Below, piece after piece: positions 6,980-14,900 of a stretch of 17,657 nucleotides of DNA. The number at the start of each line of letters is the position of its first letter. Position 1 is the stretch's first letter. Under the pieces are notes generated by a model, which saw nothing but the letters and a program-made list of their open reading frames with translations, was not told the DNA's origin and searched no databases. The stretch is taken from the NCBI GenBank assembly GCA_003448685.1, contig DLXW01000065.1, positions 412-18,068 of the forward strand, in the 5' to 3' direction. Source of the DNA: Cyanothece sp. UBA12306. Lineage in GTDB: Bacteria > Cyanobacteriota > Cyanobacteriia > Cyanobacteriales > Microcystaceae. The position numbers were made by a program, and so were the translations under genes.

Positions 6980-8164
6980 ATAACTGGCTATAGCAAAGAA
7001 ATAAAGTGCCACGACCATAAAGGTGGGATCAGCAATGAAAAAATCCACAAGTTGTGAGAGGAATATCAGGATAATTGAAATTACGCTCAAAGAACTTCTA
7101 AAATTTACTTTTTTAATGATACTAACCAATAAATTTAAAAATAATAAAAGTCCAATTGTCCCAGTTTCTACCCAAACATTTAAAAATATGTTATGAGCAT
7201 GAAAACCAATCCTTCCAGTTACTTTTCTTCCCACCCGCTCTTCATACACACCTAAACCTATTCCTGTCAAGGGATGTTTGATAATTTCTACTCCTGCTGC
7301 TTTCCAGAGTGAAATTCTAGAAATAGTATTACTCTTAGAATATTGTTTTTCCTGAATCCTTAACCGAGAATTTGAAACAGGAAATAACAGTAAAACTGCT
7401 AGCCAAATGGCAAGCAAAATAATTCCTTTTTTCAGAGAAATTATTTTATAAAGGTAACTTAAAAAAAAGACTGACAATAAAATTAACCATCCATTACGGC
7501 TAGCTGCTAAGCTGGATGTAATTAATAACAAAAAAACTCCCCAGCAAAATTCAAAATTAGATATAATTTTAATTTTTTTTAGGTAAAAAGCTAACAAGAT
7601 GCCTAAGGACATAAGAACACCTAGAGAATTAGGATTATTCAGTAACGAGCTAATCCGAGGATAGTAAGATTGTTCAGCAGCACCAACAGCGCGAAATAGT
7701 AAGATGTCAGGAGTTATATATTCAACAAACCCTATTAATGCTAGAATAGAAAGAAAACAAAAAATTAGGTAACTATAAATCAAACTATTTCCATTTTTGA
7801 TTTTAAATTCTAGTTCTAGAATAGTTAACAAAGCGAAAAATATGAGAAGATAAATAGATGCCAAAATATTATGCTTGACAGCAATTTTTATATCTTGACT
7901 AGCCCAAGCACATATCCAGAGCCAACTGTAAAATGTAGCTAAAGAAATACCAACTATATTAAAATTTTTTAAAATCTTGAAAGTGGCTTCAAAGTTAATC
8001 AAAATTAGCATTAAAGCTGCGGCTGACATTAATAACAAGTCAACTCGCTCGATTAGTTGGGGAATTTCTAATGGTGAAAGGACGGAAGCAACAAGTAACA
8101 AAACAAAAAGACCTCTAGCAAGAGTTTGTCGCTGCCCACTGATAAATTTTAATAAGTTGGTCAA
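6941..8164 (-). CDS. O-antigen ligase / polysaccharide polymerase family membrane protein
   Basis: A roughly 407-aa polytopic inner-membrane protein with about ten hydrophobic segments, of the WaaL/Wzy type. These enzymes ligate or polymerise undecaprenyl-linked glycan chains on the outer face of the membrane. Family marks are LNNPNSLG (about residues 175-182), SRNGWL, and the Wzy_C-type loop: HPLTGIGLGVYEE (about 297-309) followed by HAHNIFLNVWVETG, with the conserved His. TTG at 8164 is preferred because GAGAGG lies six bases before it. GTG at 8212 is the longest choice and would add 16 polar residues. Either way it overlaps the upstream glycosyltransferase, implying coupled expression. Ligase versus polymerase cannot be distinguished here. 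Confidence 0.87.
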   Translation of the reverse strand: MTNLLKFISGQRQTLARGLFVLLLVASVLSPLEIPQLIERVDLLLMSAAALMLILINFEATFKILKNFNIVGISLATFYSWLWICAWASQDIKIAVKHNILASIYLLIFFALLTILELEFKIKNGNSLIYSYLIFCFLSILALIGFVEYITPDILLFRAVGAAEQSYYPRISSLLNNPNSLGVLMSLGILLAFYLKKIKIISNFEFCWGVFLLLITSSLAASRNGWLILLSVFFLSYLYKIISLKKGIILLAIWLAVLLLFPVSNSRLRIQEKQYSKSNTISRISLWKAAGVEIIKHPLTGIGLGVYEERVGRKVTGRIGFHAHNIFLNVWVETGTIGLLLFLNLLVSIIKKVNFRSSLSVISIILIFLSQLVDFFIADPTFMVVALYFFAIASYSAFCESRERGFQ

Positions 8165-9374
8165 TTTGCACCTCTCGAGAAAAAAATCTTCGGACGCGCT
8201 CTTGTCCAGCACGCCCCATTTTCTGCCTTAGTCTTGAGTCTTTAGCTAGTTTTAACATAGCTTGGGCAAAACCTCCGACTAAATCTTTCCTAGAAGAAGG
8301 TTTAATTAAGAATCCACAAAAAGAATTTACATATTCTGCTGGGCCTCCCCAGTCGGTTACTATCACTGGTAGTCCAACTGCCATAGCTTCTAAAACTACT
8401 GCACCACCGCATTCCCGTAGACTAGGATGAACTAGGATATCGGCTGAATGTAACATAAGAATGCACTGACTTTGAGACAGCCAACCACTAAAAACAACTT
8501 GGTTAGCTAAACCCAAACGAACTGCTCGCGCTTCCAATTGCTGTTTACAGTCGCCATCACCGATAATTTGTAGTTGGGCAATTACTTGAGTTCTCACGAG
8601 TGAGAAAGCTTCTAAGAGTAGATCCACTCCCTTCCACTTCACCAGTCGTCCCATAAAAACAAACTTAACAGTTTCTTTTGCTTCTGTTGTTTTGTGAGCT
8701 ATTGGCTGCCATAAGGATAAATCAACGGCATTCTCCACTAGCTTAATGATCTTACCCTGGACTTTTTTGGGTAAAGCTTGTCTCGTTCTCTCATTGGCTA
8801 CAAGTAGCACTTGGGCTTTTAGCTTGCCAGGTAAAATCTGATGGACAAACTCAGAAAAAAAACGACCTAAACTTATTACTAATGATGATAAGTAATTCTG
8901 GGAAGCCCTAAAAGCTGGCGGGAAATTAATGTTACCATTAAGAGGTCCAATAATAACTGGTTTATCGAGACCAAATATTAGCGAAGGATATCGTGGCGCG
9001 ACCGGAATTGCCTGATGAATAACATTAATCTCGTATTGAGAAATTAGTTGGCAGACAACATCTCGCTGAATTAACTGTGTAAACATCTTACTAACAAGTG
9101 AAAAAGTTACCTCTCCCACTTTGGTTGGCAAAAGCCTTTGCATCCTCCATAAAAGCTGATGCAGCCCAGTATCTTCAATAAAAATGATTCTTTCTTTTTC
9201 TTGTGGAAAAAGATTTTGTAGTTCATCTTTAGTGCGACTATGAACCACTAACCAGGCATCAATCTGACGAGAACGAAGTCCGAGGAAGTAGGACAAGGGA
9301 AGGAAAGCTTCGCCTCCATATTGAGTAGAAGCGTGTTCAGCTACGATAACAACTCCTAAAGGGAAAGATTTCAA
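8115..9374 (-). CDS. Glycosyltransferase family 4 protein
   Basis: A 419-aa GT-B retaining glycosyltransferase, probably cytoplasmic and membrane-associated, acting in surface polysaccharide synthesis. The N-terminal acceptor domain has the Gly-rich loop TQYGGEAFLPLSYFL (17-31). The C-terminal donor domain has VFMGRLVKWKGVDLLLEAF (239-257) and the EX7E signature ECGGAVVLE (321-329), followed by GLPVIVTDWGGPAEYV. The start is TTG at 9374: an in-frame stop lies just upstream and AGGGG is seven bases before it. Its 3' end overlaps the next minus-strand gene (O-antigen ligase/polymerase) by about 50 bp. Sugar specificity is unknown. The family call is very secure. Confidence 0.93.
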   Translation of the reverse strand: MKSFPLGVVIVAEHASTQYGGEAFLPLSYFLGLRSRQIDAWLVVHSRTKDELQNLFPQEKERIIFIEDTGLHQLLWRMQRLLPTKVGEVTFSLVSKMFTQLIQRDVVCQLISQYEINVIHQAIPVAPRYPSLIFGLDKPVIIGPLNGNINFPPAFRASQNYLSSLVISLGRFFSEFVHQILPGKLKAQVLLVANERTRQALPKKVQGKIIKLVENAVDLSLWQPIAHKTTEAKETVKFVFMGRLVKWKGVDLLLEAFSLVRTQVIAQLQIIGDGDCKQQLEARAVRLGLANQVVFSGWLSQSQCILMLHSADILVHPSLRECGGAVVLEAMAVGLPVIVTDWGGPAEYVNSFCGFLIKPSSRKDLVGGFAQAMLKLAKDSRLRQKMGRAGQERVRRFFSREVQIDQLIKIYQWAATNSC

Positions 9375-9416
9375 CTCAAAACCCCTGTTGAACTAGAGGA
9401 TAATAGTAAGTCCAAG

Positions 9417-9671
9417 CTATCCCAATTTGGTAGAACTTGGGATTTTATGACCCCTAGAACTTCCAAAAAGGGACTTTTGACGCTTCTTTTGCCCTAGTTG
9501 CTTCATCAAGCCAGTATACTTAAGCTTTTTGGTCGAATCAGTAGAGCGAAGGCACCCACAGTCAGGACTAGCAAATTGATCATCGCCTTCATCATAGAGG
9601 ATAGTTATAGTAGCTGTCAATGCAGCCGCAATTCTGAAAAATTGTCTCATGTTTTTACTTAGGAAAATCAT
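9417..9671 (-). CDS. Small ORF of unknown function upstream of the glycosyltransferase
   Basis: I do not recognise this 84-aa reading frame. It starts MIFLSKNMRQFF, has a short hydrophobic stretch (RIAAALTATITILY) resembling a weak signal peptide or membrane anchor, then an acidic segment (DEGDDQFASPDCGC) and a strongly basic tail (GQKKRQKSLFGSSRGHK). ATG 9671 or ATG 9650 could serve as start; neither has a clear Shine-Dalgarno. TTG 9680 is also possible. It ends 42 bp before the glycosyltransferase start on the same strand, so it could be the first gene of the minus-strand polysaccharide operon. It may equally be a chance frame in the operon leader. Confidence 0.4.
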   Translation of the reverse strand: MIFLSKNMRQFFRIAAALTATITILYDEGDDQFASPDCGCLRSTDSTKKLKYTGLMKQLGQKKRQKSLFGSSRGHKIPSSTKLG

Positions 9672-9763
9672 ATTAGTCAACAGTTACTTATCAGAGAAAC
9701 TTACTCTAAGTAGTTATTAGCACCTCCATTAAAAATTTAGACTATAAATAGCTTATCCTCTGT

Positions 9764-9815
9764 ACTTAGCATTTTGACCCTCATCTGACTTACAATGATG
9801 CCTAAACTTAGCATT
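9764..9815. promoter_or_regulatory. Ten-bp direct repeat ACTTAGCATT, 42 bp apart, upstream of yvcK-like gene
   Basis: ACTTAGCATT occurs at 9764-9773 and 9806-9815, exactly 42 bp apart (four helical turns), in the gap between the divergent minus-strand polysaccharide operon and the yvcK-like gene. The phasing would let one regulator bind twice on the same face. The repeat is short and could be chance. Confidence 0.25.
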
Positions 9816-9850
9816 CTTAAACACAAGAGTGATTATTGGGTCATTGTCCT

Positions 9851-11227
9851 ATGTCCAAAAGTCCCTTAAAACAGGCAATAAGCAAAATCCAATCAGAACA
9901 AAAGAAATGGGCCGCTGTCAGTCAACAGACCCCGAAACAGGTCAACAGATGGTTTAAATGGCTTTCCCCAGGCCTTTTGGTCAAACGCTGGTTGCTGATT
10001 AGTGCCACTGGTATGATTTTAATCCTTTTGGGGTTAGCTGTCTTTTTCAAATTAACCCCTGTCTACCGATTTTTAGAATGGACTTCTAAATTACTAGAAA
10101 CTCTAACTACTTATATTCCTAACTATATTTCGGGGCCGATCGCGTTACTCTTCGGGCTATTTTTGCTATTTTGGGGTCAAAGCAGAACTTTCGGGTCAAT
10201 TACAGAACCATTTCACTCGGAAGGAGATATTGAATTAGTTGATCGTCTTCTGGCCCATCGTCGTCGTAACCGAGGTCCTAAAATTGTTGCCATTGGTGGA
10301 GGAACAGGACTTTCTACCTTGCTACGGGGACTTAAACAATACAGTACTAATATGACGGCTATTGTGACTGTAGCCGATGATGGGGGTTCATCGGGAAGAC
10401 TTAGACGAGAAATTGGGGTACTTCCTCCAGGTGATATCCGTAACTGTATGGCCGCTTTAGCTGATGAAGAAAAATTACTGACAGAATTGTTTCAATATCG
10501 CTTTCAAGCAGGTGATGGACTGACTGGCCATAGTTTTGGTAACTTGTTTCTGACTGTTTTAACCGATATTACCGGAGACTTGGAACAGGCGATCGCAGCT
10601 AGTTCTAAGGTTTTAGCTGTACGAGGAAAGGTGTTACCCGCAACCCTCAGTGATGTCCGTCTTTGGGCTGAATTAAGCGATGGAAGGTTTATTGAAGGGG
10701 AATCTAATATAACCGAAGCAAAGGGAAAAATTGAACGTATTGGCTGTATTCCCACTGATCCTCCTGCTTTACCTGCAACTATTAAAGCTATTGAAGAAGC
10801 TGACTATATTATTATTGGGCCCGGAAGTCTCTATACCAGTGTTATTCCTAATCTTCTGGTTCCACAGATTAGAGAAGCTTTGATTAAAGCTAAGGTTCCT
10901 CGTATTTATGTCTGTAATATTATGACTCAACCTGGGGAAACTGATGGATATACCGTTAGTGATCATCTTAAGGCTATCGATCGTGTTTGTGGTCAACGTT
11001 TGTTTGATGCGGTTTTGGTTCAGCGTAAACCGCCTTCTTCCTATGCTTTAAAACGTTATGCAAAAGAAAGCTGTCATCCTGTTTTTGGTGATCGTGAAGA
11101 GGTGACTAATTTGGGTTGTCGTTTAGTTCTTGCTAATGTTATGGATGAAGATCCAATTACGGGAAAGGTTCGTCATCATCCTCAAAAATTGGCTAGGATT
11201 TTATTACGTTGGTATAGTAAACAGTGA
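9851..11227 (+). CDS. YvcK/CofD-like protein (gluconeogenesis factor family), membrane-anchored
   Basis: A 458-aa protein of the YvcK (CofD-like) family. In Bacillus and mycobacteria members bind UDP-sugars and are needed for cell envelope growth on gluconeogenic carbon sources; the cyanobacterial role is not established. A basic N-terminal extension is followed by two membrane segments (about 47-68 and 95-110). The cytoplasmic domain carries [15 protein letters not shown] (148-162), [13 protein letters not shown] (173-185), PPGDIRNC (192-199) and later [14 protein letters not shown]. The anchor region is absent from Bacillus YvcK, which is soluble and shorter. ATG 9851 (MSKSPLKQ) is preferred over TTG 9836. 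The stop codon lies in a short tandem repeat, and tsaE follows after 32 bp. Confidence 0.93.
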   Translation: MSKSPLKQAISKIQSEQKKWAAVSQQTPKQVNRWFKWLSPGLLVKRWLLISATGMILILLGLAVFFKLTPVYRFLEWTSKLLETLTTYIPNYISGPIALLFGLFLLFWGQSRTFGSITEPFHSEGDIELVDRLLAHRRRNRGPKIVAIGGGTGLSTLLRGLKQYSTNMTAIVTVADDGGSSGRLRREIGVLPPGDIRNCMAALADEEKLLTELFQYRFQAGDGLTGHSFGNLFLTVLTDITGDLEQAIAASSKVLAVRGKVLPATLSDVRLWAELSDGRFIEGESNITEAKGKIERIGCIPTDPPALPATIKAIEEADYIIIGPGSLYTSVIPNLLVPQIREALIKAKVPRIYVCNIMTQPGETDGYTVSDHLKAIDRVCGQRLFDAVLVQRKPPSSYALKRYAKESCHPVFGDREEVTNLGCRLVLANVMDEDPITGKVRHHPQKLARILLRWYSKQ

Positions 11228-11250
11228 ACAGTTATTAGTGAACAGTTATC
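11223..11250. repeat. Two 14-bp tandem copies, AGTGAACAGTTATY
   Basis: AGTGAACAGTTATT (11223-11236) and AGTGAACAGTTATC (11237-11250) follow each other directly, with a third partial copy AGTT after them. The first copy includes the stop codon of the yvcK-like gene, and the second ends ten bases before the tsaE start. This is a common type of intergenic tandem repeat in cyanobacteria. Confidence 0.75.
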
Positions 11251-11259
11251 AGTTGTAAC

Positions 11260-11718
11260 TTGTTAGTAATTCATTTAGCAGATAAAGAGACAACTCAGAG
11301 ATTAGGGCGACAATTAGGGACTTTTTTGTCGGCGGGGACTGTTATTTTACTTGAAGGTGATTTGGGGACTGGTAAGACAACTTTGGTACAGGGAATTGGT
11401 CAGGGTTTGGGTATTAAGGAAGCAATTGTTAGTCCTACTTTTACTCTGGTTAATGAATATACAGAGGGACGTTTACCTCTTTATCATCTTGATTTATATC
11501 GTCTTTCTACTGAAGAAATTGAAGCATTGTATCCCGATCTTTATTGGGAAGGTGAGGAAGTAACTCCTGGAATTACTGCTATTGAATGGGCTAAAAAACT
11601 TCCCTATAAACCTTTGTCTTATCTCGATATTAAGTTAATTTATTCTCAAGAACAAGGCCGTCAAGCAATTATTGATTTAGTAGGAAAATTTGAATTTAGA
11701 ATGAAGAATGAAGAATGA
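11260..11718 (+). CDS. tsaE: tRNA threonylcarbamoyladenosine biosynthesis ATPase TsaE
   Basis: TsaE (YjeE) is the ATPase that works with TsaD and TsaB to complete threonylcarbamoylation of A37 in ANN-decoding tRNAs. The 152-aa length fits the family. Motifs are Walker A GDLGTGKTT (33-41), the switch SPTFTLVNEY (58-67), HLDLYRL (76-82) with the conserved Asp, and AIEW (107-110) with the conserved Trp. The start is TTG at 11260; no better start or clear Shine-Dalgarno is present, and upstream is repeat DNA. The last six codons (MKNEE and stop) are read from the heptamer array that begins at 11701, so the native C-terminus has been replaced or extended by repeat sequence. It is downstream of and probably co-transcribed with the yvcK-like gene. 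Confidence 0.95.
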   Translation: MLVIHLADKETTQRLGRQLGTFLSAGTVILLEGDLGTGKTTLVQGIGQGLGIKEAIVSPTFTLVNEYTEGRLPLYHLDLYRLSTEEIEALYPDLYWEGEEVTPGITAIEWAKKLPYKPLSYLDIKLIYSQEQGRQAIIDLVGKFEFRMKNEE

Positions 11719-11833
11719 AGAATGAAGAATGAAGAATGAAGAATGAAGAATGTAGAATGAAGAATGAAGAATGAAGAATGAAGAATGTAGAATGTAGAAT
11801 GTAGAATGTAGAATGTAGAATGTAGAATGTAGA
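11701..11833. repeat. Nineteen-copy heptanucleotide array, ATGAAGA / ATGTAGA
   Basis: Nineteen contiguous 7-mers fill 133 bp exactly: seven ATGAAGA, one ATGTAGA, four ATGAAGA, then seven ATGTAGA (11785-11833). Only the fourth base varies, and the variants are in blocks, as expected from slippage or unequal recombination. The first 18 bases form the 3' end of tsaE including its TGA. On the reverse strand the 21-base period keeps a 75-codon frame open (11661-11888), a repeat artefact. Copy number is likely to vary between strains. Confidence 0.95.
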
Positions 11834-11920
11834 AATAATTTAATTTTATTGAATATAATGATCTAATGAATTGATTTCTATTCTTCATGTAATCATTAAA
11901 AATAGTAAGGAACCAAAATA

Positions 11921-11962
11921 AATTCTAAATTCTAAATTCTAAATTCTAAATTCTAAATTCTA
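11921..11962. repeat. Six-copy heptanucleotide array, AATTCTA
   Basis: Six perfect copies of AATTCTA are followed by AATT. The reverse complement of the unit is TAGAATT, differing by one base from TAGAATG, the unit of the block at 11785-11833, so the two arrays can pair. The array ends 11 bases before the ATG of the STAND gene and so occupies its ribosome-binding and probable leader region. Confidence 0.93.
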
Positions 11963-11973
11963 AATTTTTCATT

Positions 11974-14900
11974 ATGGTTGATATTAAGACAGTTCTAGAA
12001 ACTATAACTGATACTACTAGCAGTATTGCTGCTTTTGTCCAAACTGTAGCAGAATGGATACGCGATCGCAATTGGATTAATCTAATTTGTTTGTTATTGT
12101 CAATTATAATTCTGGGTTGGTTGTCACGGGAGGGAATTAGCAATTTTTTTGGGGAAGAAGCTTCTCAATGGTTTATTTGGCTATGTTTTGCCACGGGGAT
12201 ACTGTTTAGTTTTGCGGTGTTAGTTGCGGTATTTAATAAACCGAAATTACCCTTAAATCCTCCTTTGGGAGAACAAATTGCTATTAAAGGTTTACGTTCT
12301 TTTACTCAAAAAGATTCAGCTATTTTTCGTAAATTAGAACGCAATCAAGATATTAGTTCTTGTTTGTCTATGTTAAAAGATCGGGAGTTTCGGATTGGTA
12401 TTTTGTGGGGGGAGTCTGGTTGTGGAAAAAGTTCTTTTTTACAAGCTGGTTTAATGCCAGAATTAACTACAGATCAAAGTAATTATCGAGGTATTTATCT
12501 TAAATTTACTGCTAAAAATCCGATTGAGATTGTTAAAAATGAAGTTATTAAAGCGTTGAATTTAAAACCTCAATCTAACGAATATGACGATTTATTAGCC
12601 GTGTTGAATGATGGAGTTGTGGCAGCAAATAAACCTTTAATTCTATTTTTTGATCAGTTTGAACAGTTGTTTGTCCATCGCTATCAATTTGAGGATGCTT
12701 ATAGGCAATTTATTGATGTTTTAAAACAATGGTATCAATCAGAAGTAACAAGTATTAAAATTGTAATGAGTTTTCGCTCAGATTTATTTTATTTTCAACA
12801 TGAAATACAAAAGATTCTTGATTATTCTCTTTCTTCTTACAATAATTATAAATTAGAGAAATTTTCTCCCGAAGAAGCAACCAATATTTTACAAGTTATT
12901 GCTGAAACTGAAACTATAGAATTTGATCGAGACTATATTAAACAGATTGCTGAAACGGAATTATTAGGCAAAGATAATCTAATTTCTCCTGTGGATTTAC
13001 AAATACTTTCTTTGGTGATTAATACCCAAAAATCGTCAGAAAAACGCGGTTTTAAAAAGACTGCTTTGCAAAAATTAGGGGAGATCGAAGGGCTTTTATA
13101 TCAATATCTAGAAGATAGATTAATCCTACGGGAAAAGTCTACTCCTACTTCTCAAAAAGAAAAGTTAATGAAGGTATTATTAGAATTTGTGGATGTTAAT
13201 GAATTAACGCGATCGGGGGCATTTACAGTAACAGAATTACAAGCAAAACTCCAAGGAATGAACAGTGAAGAAGTTACCAAAGCTATTCAATGGTTGGAGT
13301 TAGAACGGTTAATTACTCCTAGTCAACAGGATGGAGAAACTGCTTATGAGTTGGCACATGAACGGATGATTCCGGCGGTGATGAAGATTTCAGGTAAGAT
13401 TTTACCGAAGGCTTATCGCGCCAATGAATTACTCAATAAAAAGGTGAAAATTTGGCTAGAAAATGACCGTGATTCTCGCTATTTATTGGGAATAAAAGAG
13501 TTATGGTTGATCGAATCCCATAAACAATATTTAATCTGGGGAGATAAACAACGACAAAAACAAAAATTACTCCAACAAAGTAAAAGGCAAGTCTATCGTA
13601 ACTTCGGCATTTTTGGAGTTATAGCATTGTTATTGATGGCTGGTTGGGGATGGGCGAACTATACGACAGCCGGGCAAATCTGGCAAATTAGGCGAGATTT
13701 GGCTTATTGGAGTAAAAACGTTGGTGATGAGTATCAATCGAAAGCTGCTATTGCCTTTGCTAAAGATGGGAAGATCGGGCAAATGAATCAACTACTAGAA
13801 CAGATTGAGTCTTCCTACTATAAAGCAGGGGCATTAAAAGCGATCACCCAAGCTTACAGCCAACTAGAAGACACAAAAGCAGCCCTTCCCCTGTTACAGC
13901 AAGCCCTCACCGAAGCTAAACAGATTGATGATTCCTACTACAAAGCCAGGGCATTAAAAGCGATCGCCCAAGCTTACAGCCAACTCCAAGATAGAGAAAA
14001 AGGGATTAAGTTATTAAAACAAGCCTTCAACTGGGCTAACCAGATTGAGAATTCCCACGACAAAGCTAAGGCATTAACAGAGATTGCCCAAGCTTACAGC
14101 CAACTGCAAGACACAAAAGCAGCAGTTACCATCTTAAAACAAGCTCTTACCTCGGCTAACCAAGTTAATAATTCTCATTTCTCCTACAAACATAGGTTAT
14201 TAGAAAAGATCGCCGAAGCTACTAGCCAACTGCAAGACACAAAAGCAGAAGTTATCATTTTACAAGAAGTTCTTACCCAAGCTAATCAGATTAAGTCTTC
14301 CTCCGACAAAACCAGTCTATTAAAAGTTATCGCTGAAGTTGCCAGCCAACTCCAAAATAGTGAAGTGGCGATTAAAATTTTACAAGAAGTTTTTACTTTG
14401 GCTAACCAGAGTGAATCTTCCAGATACAAAGCATCAGCATTAAAAGCAATTTCTGAAGCTTACAACCAACTCCAAAACAGTAAAGCAGCAATTACTGTCT
14501 TAAAACAAACCCTCACCTGGGCTAACCAGATTAAATATTCCGACGATAAAGCGAGGGCATTAATAAGGATCGCTGAAGCTACTAGCCAACTCCAACAAAC
14601 AGAAAAAGGGATTATCATCTTAAAACAAGCCCTTAGTTCAGCTAACCAGATTAAGAATTCCGACGACAAAGCTAAGACATTAACAGAGATCGCCCAAGCT
14701 TACAGCCAACTGCAAGAGACAGAAGCATCAGTTAGGGTTTTCAAACAAGCCCTGGACTTCGCTAGCGAAATTAAGTCTTCCTATGACAAAGAAATAAGAT
14801 TAACAGCGATCACCGAAGCTACTAGCCAACTGCAAGATAAAAAAGCAGCAGTTGCCATCTTAAAACAAGCCTTCACCTCGGCTAACCAAATTGAGTCTTC

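Noticed and set aside
7977..8231. Plus-strand frame opposite the O-antigen ligase
   Set aside because: Shadow of minus-strand genes with a low-complexity translation.
11661..11888. 75-codon minus-strand frame with repeating ILHSTFY-type peptide
   Set aside because: It is produced by the heptamer array, whose 21-base period avoids stops; no ribosome-binding site or family match.
11701..11962. CRISPR-like array
   Set aside because: Units are seven bases, contiguous and without spacers.
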